Assembly: GCF_008329535.1 (NCBI RefSeq)
Contig: NZ_NPKR01000004.1
Coordinates: 620,001 to 684,000 of the forward strand
DNA: 64,000 nt
Direction: 5' to 3'
Source of the DNA: Mycolicibacterium sp. P1-18
GTDB lineage: Bacteria; Actinomycetota; Actinomycetes; Mycobacteriales; Mycobacteriaceae
Positions 42,447 to 51,618 of the stretch are shown here, in pieces; position 1 is the first letter of the stretch, and every line of letters begins with the position of its first letter. The notes under the pieces are model-generated. The model did not search any database. It was given only the letters and a program-made list of their open reading frames with translations, and was not told the origin of the DNA. A program made the position numbers and the translations under genes.

Positions 42447-43486
42447 CGTGGGTCACCCACGGGGGCGCGCTCGTCGAGCAGCCCCTCCGACACCAGCTCC
42501 CGCCAGAGCCCCTCGGGAATGGGGCGGTCGAACAGCCGCACGTTCTCGACGATCTCGGCGCGGCTGCGCGCTCCGGTCAGAACCGCCGCGACCGCGGGGT
42601 GGGCCAGCGGGAACTGCAGTGCGGCCGCCTTGAGGGGCACGTCGTGGCGCCGGCACACCTCCGACAGGCGGTGCGCCCGGGCGACCACGTCGGCCGGGGC
42701 GGGGTCGTAGTCGTAGCGCGCTCCGGGCCCGGCGTCGGCCAGCAGGCCGCTGTTGAAGACCCCGCCTGCCACCACCGCGATCCCGCGTTCGGCGCACAGC
42801 GGCAGGAACGATTGCAGCGCAGTCTGTTCCAGCAGTGTGTAACGGCCCGCCAAAAGGAACACATCCGGATCGGATTCACGCGCAAAGCGTTCCAGCGCGG
42901 CGGTCTGGTTCATGCCGGCACCGATCGCCGACACCACCTTCTGGTCGCGCAATTCGATCAGGATGGGGAACGCCGTCGCGAGGGCCTCGTCGACGTAGTC
43001 GTCGGGGTCGTGCACCAGGGCGACGTCGAGACGGTCTGTCCCGAGCCGCACGAGGCTTTCCTCGATCGACCTCAGCACCCCGTCGCGTGAGTAGTCGTAC
43101 ACCGTCGCGACGTCGGGTGCGCCGGCGTCGTACGGTCGGCCCGTCGAGTCGAAGTCGTCGGGATGCGGATCGGCATCGGCGCGCAGCAGGCGGCCAACCT
43201 TGCTGGACAGCACGTAGTCGTCGCGCGGGTATCGAGCGAGCCCATGACCGAGCCGAGTTTCCCCGTTGCCGCGGCCGTACTGCGGCGCGGCGTCGAAGTA
43301 ACGCAGCCCGGCCGCCCACGCGGCGGCGACGGTCTCGTCCGCGTCGTCGTCGCTCACTTCGGTGTACATGCCGCCGATGGCGGTCGCGCCAAATCCCAGT
43401 GCCGTCACGGTAAGCGGGGTCCGACCCAGTCGAACGGCAGTGTCGTGGCGGACGCGTGCGGTCGTGGCCTCGTGCTGGTCGGTCAT
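42443..43486 (-). CDS. Aldo-keto reductase, aldose 1-dehydrogenase type
   Basis: A 347-residue AKR. The catalytic Tyr lies in the FDAAPQYGRGNGE stretch (Asp and Tyr of the tetrad), Lys in YVLSSKVGRLL and His in DVALVHDPDDYVDE. The layout matches D-threo-aldose 1-dehydrogenase (L-fucose dehydrogenase), which oxidises an aldose C1 to a lactone with NAD(P). ATG at 43486 directly follows the stop of the mutarotase-like gene. Sugar oxidation plus a downstream lactonase forms a non-phosphorylative entry route. Confidence 0.9.
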   Translation of the reverse strand: MTDQHEATTARVRHDTAVRLGRTPLTVTALGFGATAIGGMYTEVSDDDADETVAAAWAAGLRYFDAAPQYGRGNGETRLGHGLARYPRDDYVLSSKVGRLLRADADPHPDDFDSTGRPYDAGAPDVATVYDYSRDGVLRSIEESLVRLGTDRLDVALVHDPDDYVDEALATAFPILIELRDQKVVSAIGAGMNQTAALERFARESDPDVFLLAGRYTLLEQTALQSFLPLCAERGIAVVAGGVFNSGLLADAGPGARYDYDPAPADVVARAHRLSEVCRRHDVPLKAAALQFPLAHPAVAAVLTGARSRAEIVENVRLFDRPIPEGLWRELVSEGLLDERAPVGDPR

Positions 43487-44479
43487 CTATTGCACCGTTC
43501 CGTCGGACTGAAGATCGGCGACCTCGGCGACGCCGTCGTACACCACGGCGACCACCTCGGTCGACTCGGTCTCCTCGGGGCCCAGCAGGCGGGCCCGGCC
43601 AGCCGCGACCGCTTCGTCGAGTGGACTGGGGTACCCGGTCCACGGTTCTACGAGCGCCTGCTGATAACCACGCCATCCCCCGTAGACCAGACAGAACCAG
43701 ACCACGGGAAACAGCTCGTGGTCGAAGCACAGTCCAAAACCGCGGCGGTCGGCGACGTCGGTCGCGGCGACCCAACCGGCGGTCAACCCGGTCAGGTAAT
43801 GCAGCGCGAAGGCACCGACGTCGATGTCGTCGGCGCGGCGCAGGTCGTGTCCGCGCAGCATCGGCCAGTCGTACTCATCGCCGGGCACACCCAGGATCTC
43901 GCCACCGGCCTCGTCGACGAGGCCCCTAGTCGCCGGGATGTCGAAGCGCATCCCAGGTCTCAATGCGAGGCTCGGGTGCACTCCCCAGTTGTAGTCGAAC
44001 GGCATCGTGCCGATGTTGCGCAGCGTATAGCCGAGGGTGAAGCGCTGCTCACCGGCTCGTAGCGTGATCGTGCGGGTCAACTCGGCGGGCGTGATGGGCG
44101 TGCGCACCCTGGTGGTGAGCACCACTTCGTCTGCCGTGGAGCGGATCTCGTAGTTGGCCCGCGCCGTCCACACCTCGCCCATGTAGGGCAGCAGGTCGCC
44201 GTAGCGGTTGCGGCAGGCCCGTCCCCCGGGGAAGGCGTCGTCCCAACCGCCTGCCCAGTGGTCGTCGAAGTCGGCGTGCACCGCCGCCACGTGGGGGGAC
44301 ACTCGCGGCGACTTCCACAGCAGATCGAGGTCGCGCTTCTTGTCCACCACCCGGAAGACGTTGGCTCCCCGCTCGGGCAGGACGTCAAGGGCCAGGTGCT
44401 CGTTCTGCATCCGCACCACCCGCATGCCGTGATACGTCCAGTCGTCGTCGATGCTCAAGTGCGTCGTGCCCCGGCTCAT
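43487..44479 (-). CDS. DUF4432 aldose epimerase-like protein
   Basis: A 330-residue protein with the galactose-mutarotase beta-sandwich. Features are GANVFRVVDKKRDLDLLWKSP, GGWDDAFPGG, and the active-site region FDYNWGVHPSLALRPG. Proteins of this type interconvert anomers of aldoses. Epimerisation would feed the beta or alpha anomer to the adjacent aldose dehydrogenase. ATG at 44479 overlaps the permease stop (ATGA). Confidence 0.85.
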   Translation of the reverse strand: MSRGTTHLSIDDDWTYHGMRVVRMQNEHLALDVLPERGANVFRVVDKKRDLDLLWKSPRVSPHVAAVHADFDDHWAGGWDDAFPGGRACRNRYGDLLPYMGEVWTARANYEIRSTADEVVLTTRVRTPITPAELTRTITLRAGEQRFTLGYTLRNIGTMPFDYNWGVHPSLALRPGMRFDIPATRGLVDEAGGEILGVPGDEYDWPMLRGHDLRRADDIDVGAFALHYLTGLTAGWVAATDVADRRGFGLCFDHELFPVVWFCLVYGGWRGYQQALVEPWTGYPSPLDEAVAAGRARLLGPEETESTEVVAVVYDGVAEVADLQSDGTVQ

Positions 44480-46083
44480 GACTTGGCGGCCTCGGGGGTC
44501 TCACCGTGGAACCCGCCGGTGACGCGCGGTGCACCGGCGGACGTCGCGTCGCGGTGCAGATGCTCCTCGACCTCATCCACCGCGAGGGCCAGGTACCCCG
44601 CGTCCGCGGTGAGTCCCTCGTCGCGGCTGAGCGACTCCGCGATCCGCCGGGTGGTCTTCGGGGCGGCGACGATGACCACGATGATGGCGATCACCCATGC
44701 CGCGGCGATCACGATGTTGGCGCGTCCCGGACCGGTCGACGGCCAGGGCGCGACGTTGCGGAACATGGTGTAGCCGATCACCGCGATGGCCAGCAGCGGC
44801 ACCACGTAGTCCAGGGGGGCGGCCCGATGTCCCAACCGTGGCGCCCGGACGCACAGGTAGTACCACGCGCCGACGGAGAACAGTGCGTAGGCGACCAGGA
44901 GTACCAGCGTGCCAACGGTTCCCGACCAGGCAAACAGGTCGAAGGCGGCGGCGGTGACGAAGACCCGCATCACCACGATGATGGCGGCCGCCAACCCGCA
45001 GACGAACAGCGTCGCACTGATCGGTGTGCCGGACTTGGCCGACACCTTGGTGAATCCGCGGCGTTCGAACGCACCGCGGTTGAGCGCGAAGAGAAGTCGT
45101 GACGCCGCCACCGCGGTGGCCAGCGCGCAGCCCATCGCCGAGATGGCGGTGCCCAACGTCACCAGGTCGCCGACCACGGGGCTCACGTACTGCTCACCCA
45201 GGGTCCCGAACAGGGAGGCCGACTTCGAGAACGCTTCGACGCCTGCGTCGTCGGTGCCGAAGCCCAGCATCTCCACGCTGGTGCCGACGATGTAGAACAG
45301 ACCGCCGAACAGCGCCACGCCGAAGATGGCAATGGGGATGGCGCGCTTGGGATTCGTGGTCTCCTCGCCCAGGCTGGCCGCCGCTTCGAACCCGGCGAAC
45401 GACAGGAACCCGAAGACGATCCCGAGGAAGAGGGTGCTGGTCGAGATGCCGGGCGGCACGCTGAACATGTCGAGGTTGAAGCGCTGCCCACCGGGGGCGC
45501 TGCCACCGGCGACGCGCACGACGACGACCACCGCGATCACCACGATCACTAGGGTGGTGCAGATCTCCACCCACAGCAGGGTGGCCATCGACTTCTTCAC
45601 CGGAGAGATGGCCAACAGGGTGGCGATGCCGACGGACACCAGTGCGATGATCCAGGGCACGATGTCGGGCGTCGTCTCGTAAAGCCCGAGCCCGCGCAGG
45701 AATTCGGCTCCGAAGATGCCCGCCGTCATCGACGTGGTGAGCATGAAGCTCAGGTAGGCCCCCAGCAGGGACCACCCCGCCACCACACCGGCCCGGGGGC
45801 CGATCGTCACGCCGGTCAAGCCGAATACCGAGCCAGCGTGGCTGAGTCGACTACAGATCCGAGCGAATCCGTAGGCGACCAGCAGCACACCGATGGTGGC
45901 CAGGACGAACGTCAGCGGGACGGCGCGCCCGACGGTCGCGCCCGCACCCTGCGGGTTGATGTTGACCGCCAGACTCGCGCCCATCGCCGCCACGGACAGC
46001 GAGATCGCCGCCCACGTCGCCAACGACCGCCGCAGCTTGGGTTGTGTTCCCGGTAATTCTGCTGGTGAGCTCATGCTTCCCAT
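44476..46083 (-). CDS. APC-family permease
   Basis: A 535-residue membrane protein with 12 or more hydrophobic segments. The APC helix-1 motif reads ISLSVAAMGASLAVNINPQGAGATVG and the loop VFGFLSFAGFEAAASLGEETTNPKRAIP is diagnostic. The C-terminus has a 60-residue acidic cytosolic tail with EVEEHLHRDATS. ATG at 46083 is used; an ATG at 46074 is also possible (GGGAAGC upstream). It is the first gene of the leftward operon; a long dyad lies at 46237-46263. It would import the nitrogen-containing substrate of the pathway. Confidence 0.88.
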   Translation of the reverse strand: MGSMSSPAELPGTQPKLRRSLATWAAISLSVAAMGASLAVNINPQGAGATVGRAVPLTFVLATIGVLLVAYGFARICSRLSHAGSVFGLTGVTIGPRAGVVAGWSLLGAYLSFMLTTSMTAGIFGAEFLRGLGLYETTPDIVPWIIALVSVGIATLLAISPVKKSMATLLWVEICTTLVIVVIAVVVVVRVAGGSAPGGQRFNLDMFSVPPGISTSTLFLGIVFGFLSFAGFEAAASLGEETTNPKRAIPIAIFGVALFGGLFYIVGTSVEMLGFGTDDAGVEAFSKSASLFGTLGEQYVSPVVGDLVTLGTAISAMGCALATAVAASRLLFALNRGAFERRGFTKVSAKSGTPISATLFVCGLAAAIIVVMRVFVTAAAFDLFAWSGTVGTLVLLVAYALFSVGAWYYLCVRAPRLGHRAAPLDYVVPLLAIAVIGYTMFRNVAPWPSTGPGRANIVIAAAWVIAIIVVIVAAPKTTRRIAESLSRDEGLTADAGYLALAVDEVEEHLHRDATSAGAPRVTGGFHGETPEAAKS

Positions 46084-46236
46084 TTCTCGTGCGGGCGACC
46101 CTCGGGCCGAAGTGCCGCTGCATCTAGTAGCGGCCGGGGATGTGCTGGCCCCTACGGTGGCCGTCACGTCGTGCTTGGCATTGCGACGAGACCACCGATC
46201 GGAGTGGATCGACCGTATGACCGCGACCGACCCGAC

Positions 46237-46263
46237 ACAATGACGAACCTGGCGGGTCATTGT
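46237..46263. promoter_or_regulatory. Long dyad in the permease leader
   Basis: ACAATGAC-N11-GTCATTGT has perfect 8-base arms and lies 154 bases before the permease ATG, within the 200-base gap between the permease and the end of the lysR gene. The spacing and length fit a LysR- or GntR-type operator for the leftward operon. Confidence 0.55.
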
Positions 46264-46283
46264 TCGGCCAATCCGAATGATGC

Positions 46284-47213
46284 TCACGGGATGTCGAGCC
46301 GGTTGGCCGCCTTGAGCCGTTCGGCGACGGCACCGAACCCGGTGGCGATGGCGACGAGATCGGCGACCTTGGCGGTGTGCTCCGGCCACCACGCCAGGGC
46401 GACCACGCACGGCGGGATGTCCCGGATCCGCCGAAAGGCCACCCCGGGTCGGGAGTAGAACCGTTGTGCGCCAGCAGAAGTCACGCTGATCCCGACGCCG
46501 CGGGCGACGAGGTGCAGTTCGGCATCGCGGGTGCTGGCCTCGTCGACGACCAGGGCGGGCGTGGTGCGGTATTCGCTGAGCAGCCAGTAGTCCCGCCACG
46601 GACCCGGTGCCTTCGGGGCGGCGATGATGGGCTCCTTGAGCAGATCGGCGACGCACACCGATTCTTGACTTGCCAGCGGATGCCCGTCCGGAAGACACAC
46701 CACCCGGTCCTCGCTGACCAGTTCCAAGGTGGTGAGGCCCGCCAAACCGGTTGGCGGCCGGATGATGGCGGCGTGCACCGAGGAGTCCCGCAGCCCCGCG
46801 GTGGGGTCCGCGAAGTCGTATTCCACCGACCGCAGTAGCCGCTGCGGGTATTCGGCGGCGAAGGAGCGCAACAGCCACGGGATGACCTCCAGGCCCGCTC
46901 CGATCGTGTAGCCCAACGTCAACGCCGATCCGTCCCGGTCGGCGGTCCGCTGGGCCGACTTGATGGCGGCGTCGAGGTCGTCGAGGATCCGCGCGACGAG
47001 GTGCGAGAAGACCGCGCCGGCGTCGGTCAGTTCGACCGACCGGGTGGTGCGCACGAACAGCTGCAGTTTGAGCTGACGCTCCAGGTCCTTGATGGTTTCG
47101 CTCAGCCACGGATTGGACACCAACAACTGCTCGGCCGCGCGCGAGAAGCTGCGATGCTCGGCGACCGTCAGGAACGCGCGCAACTGGCGGAGGCTGACAT
47201 TGGGCTGCGTCAT
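46284..47213 (-). CDS. LysR-family transcriptional regulator
   Basis: A 309-residue regulator. The helix-turn-helix is LRQLRAFLTVAEHRSFSRAAEQLLVSNPWLSETIKDLE, followed by the two-lobed effector domain (GYTIGAGLEVIPWLLRSF). ATG at 47213 is the start. It stands between the leftward permease operon and the divergent hydroxypyruvate isomerase operon, with CGACGA-ATAA-TCGTCG at 47256-47271 in its promoter region. This suggests control of both arms by one ligand. Confidence 0.93.
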   Translation of the reverse strand: MTQPNVSLRQLRAFLTVAEHRSFSRAAEQLLVSNPWLSETIKDLERQLKLQLFVRTTRSVELTDAGAVFSHLVARILDDLDAAIKSAQRTADRDGSALTLGYTIGAGLEVIPWLLRSFAAEYPQRLLRSVEYDFADPTAGLRDSSVHAAIIRPPTGLAGLTTLELVSEDRVVCLPDGHPLASQESVCVADLLKEPIIAAPKAPGPWRDYWLLSEYRTTPALVVDEASTRDAELHLVARGVGISVTSAGAQRFYSRPGVAFRRIRDIPPCVVALAWWPEHTAKVADLVAIATGFGAVAERLKAANRLDIP

Positions 47214-47255
47214 GCGGCGGAACGCTACTCGCTCGACGGCCCTACTGTTCGCCAT

Positions 47256-47271
47256 CGACGAATAATCGTCG
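47256..47271. promoter_or_regulatory. LysR-type palindrome between divergent operons
   Basis: CGACGA-ATAA-TCGTCG is a perfect 16-base palindrome, 43 bases before the lysR start and 93 bases before the isomerase start. Its place suggests lysR autoregulation and activation of the rightward operon. Confidence 0.55.
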
Positions 47272-47363
47272 GCGGTGTTCGTCATTGTCCCCAGAGTCAC
47301 CGGTACCTAGTGTCGAAGGCGCTGCGGAACCATGCAGCCCAACGGATTTGAAAAGAGGACGTG

Positions 47364-48221
47364 GTGGTTTCCGCATTGTGGGCGTCGTCGCAGGCGAACA
47401 TCTCCCTGTTGTTCGGCGACGTGCCCTTCGAACGTCGGGCCGCCGCCGCGGCCGCTGCCGGATTCGAGGCGATCGAGTGCTGGTGGCCCTTCGCCGTCGC
47501 ATCGCCGTCGTCGACGGAGGTGGACGCCTTCGTCGCGTCCGTCGCCGACGCCGGAGTGACGCTGCGTGGCCTGAACTTCTTCGCCGGCGACATGCCCGGT
47601 GGCGAGCGGGGCGTCGCGTCGAACCCCCGCCGCAGAGGCGAATTCGACGACAGCGTCGCGATCGCCGTCGACGTCGGCGCCCGCCTGGGCGTCACGGCCT
47701 TCAACGCGCTCTACGGCAACCGGCTGCCCGGGTTGACCACCGGCCAGCAGGACGAAGCGGCCCTCGACGCCCTCGCCGCCGCCACCGAGCAGGCCGACGC
47801 GATCGGGGCGACCGTGCTCGTTGAACCGGTCAGCGGAGTGGACGCCTACCCCCTCAAATTGGCCGGGGACGCGTTCGCCGTCATCACCGGGGTCCGCGAA
47901 CGCACTCACGTCGGCAGGATCGCGTTGTTGGCGGACCTGTACCACCTGACCGTCAACGGCGACGACGTCCGGCGCGTGGTCACCGAGCACGTCGACCGCA
48001 TCGGGCACGTGCAAATCGCGGACGCCCCCGGTCGTCACGAGCCGGGCTCCGGCGACGTCGCCCTCGTCGCGCTGGTCGACCTCCTCGAACGACACGGTTA
48101 CACCGGAGGCCTCGGCCTGGAGTACGTGCCGGCCGGTGACACGGTCGCCGGCCTCGCCTGGCTGCGCGACCTGGCTCCGAGTCTCGGCGGCGGCGTCGAC
48201 TCGCGCGAGGCGGTTCGATGA
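47364..48221 (+). CDS. hyi: Hydroxypyruvate isomerase-family TIM barrel
   Basis: A 285-residue xylose-isomerase-like barrel. Signature segments are ISLLFGDVPFERRAAAAAAAGFEAIE, the metal Glu/His segments VLVEPVSGVD, LLADLYHLTVNGDD and HVQIADAPGRHEPGSGD, and a final LGLEYVPAGDT. Hydroxypyruvate isomerase converts hydroxypyruvate to tartronate semialdehyde. GTG at 47364 has AGAGG 5 bases upstream; GTG at 47361 would be too close. Its stop overlaps the reductase start (ATGA). Confidence 0.85.
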   Translation: MVSALWASSQANISLLFGDVPFERRAAAAAAAGFEAIECWWPFAVASPSSTEVDAFVASVADAGVTLRGLNFFAGDMPGGERGVASNPRRRGEFDDSVAIAVDVGARLGVTAFNALYGNRLPGLTTGQQDEAALDALAAATEQADAIGATVLVEPVSGVDAYPLKLAGDAFAVITGVRERTHVGRIALLADLYHLTVNGDDVRRVVTEHVDRIGHVQIADAPGRHEPGSGDVALVALVDLLERHGYTGGLGLEYVPAGDTVAGLAWLRDLAPSLGGGVDSREAVR

Positions 48222-49123
48222 CCACTCCTGCCGTGCACCAACCCACCGTCGCCTTCATCGGCCTCGGCATCATGGGCTCGCCGATGGCGGCGAACCTGTG
48301 CGCCGCCGGACTCGACGTCCTCGGCTACAGCCGCACCAGGGCCAAGGTCGACGCGCTGGTGGCCAAGGGCATGCGGGCCGCCGACGACGTCGCGGGCGCC
48401 GTCCGCGACGCGGACGTGATCATCACGATGCTCCCCGACTCCCCCGACGTCGAGGCCGTGGCGTTCGGCCCCGAGGGGGTCCTCGAGTCGGCCAGGCCCG
48501 GCGCACTGTTCATCGACGCAAGCACCATCCGGCCCGACACCGCCCGCGCCGTCGGGGACGGGGCGGAGAAGCGCGGACTACGGTTCCTCGACGCCCCGGT
48601 CAGCGGCGGAGAACAGGCCGCAATCGACGGCACGTTGTCGATCATGGTCGGCGGATCGGCGGCATCTATCGCCGACGCCACCGCGATCCTGCAGCACGTG
48701 GGCAAGACCATCGTCCACGTCGGCCCGGTGGGAGCCGGCCAGACCGTCAAGGCCGCCAACCAGCTGATCGTCGCAGGCAACATCGAACTCCTCGCCGAGG
48801 CCCTGGTGTTCCTGGAAGCTCAGCAGGTCGACACCGAGAAGGCGATCTCAGTGCTCGAGGCCGGGCTGGCCGGCAGCACCGTCATGGCACGCAAGGCCCG
48901 GTCGATGGTGGCCCGCCAGTTCGCTCCCGGTTTCCGGATTGCGCTGCACGACAAGGATCTCGGCATCTTCACCGCCGCGGCGAAGACGTCGCGGACCGCC
49001 ACCCCGCTCGGTGCCGTCGTCGCCCAACTGATGTCAAGCGCCCACGCCCAGGGCGACGGCGACCTCGACCACTCCGCTCTGTTCCGGCTCGTCGAGCGGC
49101 TCTCCGGCCGCCCCACCCCGTGA
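48218..49123 (+). CDS. glxR: 2-hydroxy-3-oxopropionate (tartronate semialdehyde) reductase
   Basis: A 301-residue beta-hydroxyacid dehydrogenase. The Rossmann motif is VAFIGLGIMGSPMAANL, the substrate motif DAPVSGGEQAAIDGTLSIMVGG, the catalytic Lys in GAGQTVKAANQLIVAGN and the C-terminal KDLGIFTAAAK. It reduces tartronate semialdehyde to glycerate with NAD(P)H. With hydroxypyruvate isomerase upstream, the pair makes the classic hydroxypyruvate/glyoxylate to glycerate route. ATG at 48218 overlaps the isomerase stop. Confidence 0.92.
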   Translation: MTTPAVHQPTVAFIGLGIMGSPMAANLCAAGLDVLGYSRTRAKVDALVAKGMRAADDVAGAVRDADVIITMLPDSPDVEAVAFGPEGVLESARPGALFIDASTIRPDTARAVGDGAEKRGLRFLDAPVSGGEQAAIDGTLSIMVGGSAASIADATAILQHVGKTIVHVGPVGAGQTVKAANQLIVAGNIELLAEALVFLEAQQVDTEKAISVLEAGLAGSTVMARKARSMVARQFAPGFRIALHDKDLGIFTAAAKTSRTATPLGAVVAQLMSSAHAQGDGDLDHSALFRLVERLSGRPTP

Positions 49124-49149
49124 CGCCGTCGACCAGCAAAGGACTTCTC

Positions 49150-51213
49150 GTGACCGATCTCGCCACCACCGTTGCGGTTGACGCCGACACCGTCGCCGTC
49201 AACACGATCAGAACACTGGTCATCGACGCCATCGCACAGGCTAAGTCGGGCCATCCCGGCGCCGCGATGGCCTTGGCACCGGTGGGTTACACCCTGTGGA
49301 ACCAGACCCTGACCTACGACGTCAACGATCCACGCTGGGTCAACCGCGACCGGTTCGTGCTGTCGGCGGGACATGCCAGCATGCTGCTCTACGCCCTGCT
49401 GCACCTCGCCCGCGTTCGCTGCGCCGACCGGGACCGCCTGGCGATCGAACTGGACGACATCCGTCGTTTCCGTCAGCTCGGGAGCCCGTGCGCGGGGCAC
49501 CCCGAGCACGAACTGGCCGACGGAGTCGAATGCACGACCGGTCCGCTGGGAACCGGCGTCGCCACCAGTGTCGGCATGGCCATGGCCGCCAAATGGCAAG
49601 CCGCGCAATTTAATCAACCCGGCTTCTACGTGTTTGACTACCGCGTGTACGCCCTCGCTGGCGACGGCGACATGATGGAAGGCATCAGCCAGGAGGCGGC
49701 CTCACTGGCCGGACACCTCAAGCTGGACAACCTCTGCTGGATCTACGACAGCAACGCGATCACGATCGAGGGCGAGACATCGCTAGCCTTCACCGAGGAC
49801 GTGGCCACCCGGTTCCGCGCGTACGGGTGGGCAGTCACCTACGTCGCCGACGCCAACGACCTCGGCGCACTGCAGCGGGCATTCACCCAATTCACCTCGC
49901 ACACCGGCTCTCCGATGCTCATCATCGTCCGCAGCATCATCGGTTGGGGCGCGCCGACCAAGCAGGGCACCGCGTCCGCGCACAGCGAGCCGCTCGGCGA
50001 GGACGAGGCGCGCGCCGCCAAGCGCTTCTACCAGTGGCCGGTGGACGCCCAGTTCGTCGTCCCCGACGTCGCCTACGAACAGTTCGCCCGCGGCGTCGGC
50101 GCCAGGGGCACCGGACGGCGCAACGCGTGGAATGCGATGATGGCCGAATACCAAGGCGCGCATCCAACTTTGGCAGACGGCCTCGCGTCGATGGTCAACC
50201 GCACCCTGCCCGACGGCTGGGACGACGACCTGCCCGAGTTCACCCCCGACGACGGACCCGTCGCCGGACGGATCGCCAACCACCGGGTGCTCAACGCGGT
50301 CGCCGCGACGGTTCCGTGGTTGCTCGGTGGCGCGTCGGACCTGGCGCCCTCGACGAAGACCGCTCTCGGTGGCACGAGCGGGCACTTCGGCCCCGGCGAC
50401 TTCGGCGGTCGCAATCTACACTTCGGCGTGCGCGAGGCCGCCGCCGCCGCAGCTGCCAACGGGCTAGCCCTGTGCGGTCTGCGCCCCTTCCAAGCCGGCT
50501 TCCTGGTGTTCTCCGACTTTCAGCGCGGACCGCTGCGCCTCGGCGCGCTGATGGGCCAAGCGGTGATACACGTCTACACCCACGACTCCATCGGCATGGG
50601 CGAGGACGGCCCCACGCACCAGCCCGTCGAACAGCTGGCCTCGCTACGGGCGATGCCCAACCTGGTCGACCTTCGCCCCGCCGACGCCAACGAGGTCCGT
50701 GAAGCGTGGCGGGTGATCATGGCCGTCGACGACCGACCCGTCGCACTAGTTCTGTCCAAACAGGACGGACCAGTCTTCGACAGAACGGCTCTCGGGTCGG
50801 CCGCCGGCGTGGCCCGCGGTGCCTATGTCCTGGCCGACCCGGCCGACGGCGTCGACCCCGTCGCGCTGATTGTCGCCACCGGAAGTGAGGTCGCACTCGC
50901 GATGCAGGCGCGAGAGCGTCTCGCCGGTGCCGGCGTCGCGGTTCGGGTGGTCAGCATGCCGTCGTGGGCGTTGTTCGACGAGCAGGATGCGGACTACCGC
51001 GACGCGGTGCTGCCGCCGAAACTGACTGCGCGCGTGTCCGTCGAAGCGGCCTCGGGATTCGGGTGGGAACGTCACGTCGGGCCGCTGGGTCGAATCATCG
51101 CGGTCGACGGCTTCGGCGCATCCGGTCCGGCCGCGGACGTGCACCGCCACTTCGGCTTCACCGTCGATTGCGTCGCGCGGGCCGTCCACGAGGTGGTCGC
51201 CGGTGTCCGGTAG
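49150..51213 (+). CDS. tkt: Transketolase (second copy, catabolic locus)
   Basis: A 687-residue ThDP enzyme. N-terminal SGHPGAAMALAPVGYTLW, the ThDP motif AGDGDMMEGISQEAASLAG with Asn in SNAITIEG, the middle-domain HDSIGMGEDGPTHQPVEQLASLRAMPN and the C-terminal domain are complete. It transfers a two-carbon ketol unit. GTG at 49150 follows AAAGGA; GTG at 49120 overlapping the reductase stop is an alternative. A transketolase outside the pentose phosphate cluster suggests a ketol donor such as hydroxypyruvate, which the upstream isomerase also uses. Confidence 0.92.
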   Translation: MTDLATTVAVDADTVAVNTIRTLVIDAIAQAKSGHPGAAMALAPVGYTLWNQTLTYDVNDPRWVNRDRFVLSAGHASMLLYALLHLARVRCADRDRLAIELDDIRRFRQLGSPCAGHPEHELADGVECTTGPLGTGVATSVGMAMAAKWQAAQFNQPGFYVFDYRVYALAGDGDMMEGISQEAASLAGHLKLDNLCWIYDSNAITIEGETSLAFTEDVATRFRAYGWAVTYVADANDLGALQRAFTQFTSHTGSPMLIIVRSIIGWGAPTKQGTASAHSEPLGEDEARAAKRFYQWPVDAQFVVPDVAYEQFARGVGARGTGRRNAWNAMMAEYQGAHPTLADGLASMVNRTLPDGWDDDLPEFTPDDGPVAGRIANHRVLNAVAATVPWLLGGASDLAPSTKTALGGTSGHFGPGDFGGRNLHFGVREAAAAAAANGLALCGLRPFQAGFLVFSDFQRGPLRLGALMGQAVIHVYTHDSIGMGEDGPTHQPVEQLASLRAMPNLVDLRPADANEVREAWRVIMAVDDRPVALVLSKQDGPVFDRTALGSAAGVARGAYVLADPADGVDPVALIVATGSEVALAMQARERLAGAGVAVRVVSMPSWALFDEQDADYRDAVLPPKLTARVSVEAASGFGWERHVGPLGRIIAVDGFGASGPAADVHRHFGFTVDCVARAVHEVVAGVR

Positions 51214-51618
51214 TCCAGGGTTTTGCTCTGGCGGTGCACGCCAGCGCGAGACTTGGGGCGCCCTTGACGGCTCGATGGGGGGAAAGAGCCAATCAAGGAC
51301 TTGAGCACGGCAGACGGGGGGACGCCGCCATTCGCTCCGCCGACGACGTTAGCGTTTTTTGTCATCACTATCCACAAAACGAAAAGGTCCAATCGGTGAC
51401 CTCGTCGTCCGCCCAGCTACGTGCATCACACGAATTTCATTGACGGATCCGTCATTTCGGTGCCTGATCGTCACCCTCTCGCGAAAGCCCCCTTGGTGGC
51501 ACCACGATTGCGAAGTCCGGTTCGTGGGAACTCTGTTCTGGCCGGTCGCGTCAATCGACGCCTGAGCCGAGAGCGCCTTGCGCTCATTGCGCGAGAGCCC
51601 AAAGACGAAGGAAAATTC
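51214..51618 (+). promoter_or_regulatory. 405-base gap with a 14-base palindrome
   Basis: No gene can be supported in this gap. It is lower in GC than its flanks. TGACGGATCCGTCA (51441-51454) is a perfect palindrome. A run of six T follows AGCG near 51351, which might be a weak end for the transketolase transcript. The gap likely holds the promoter of the coiled-coil gene at 51619. Confidence 0.4.

Noticed and set aside
51421..51618. An N-terminal extension of the coiled-coil gene from 51421
   Set aside because: The extension has non-coding composition and includes the palindrome; ATG at 51619 has a good GAAGGA site.
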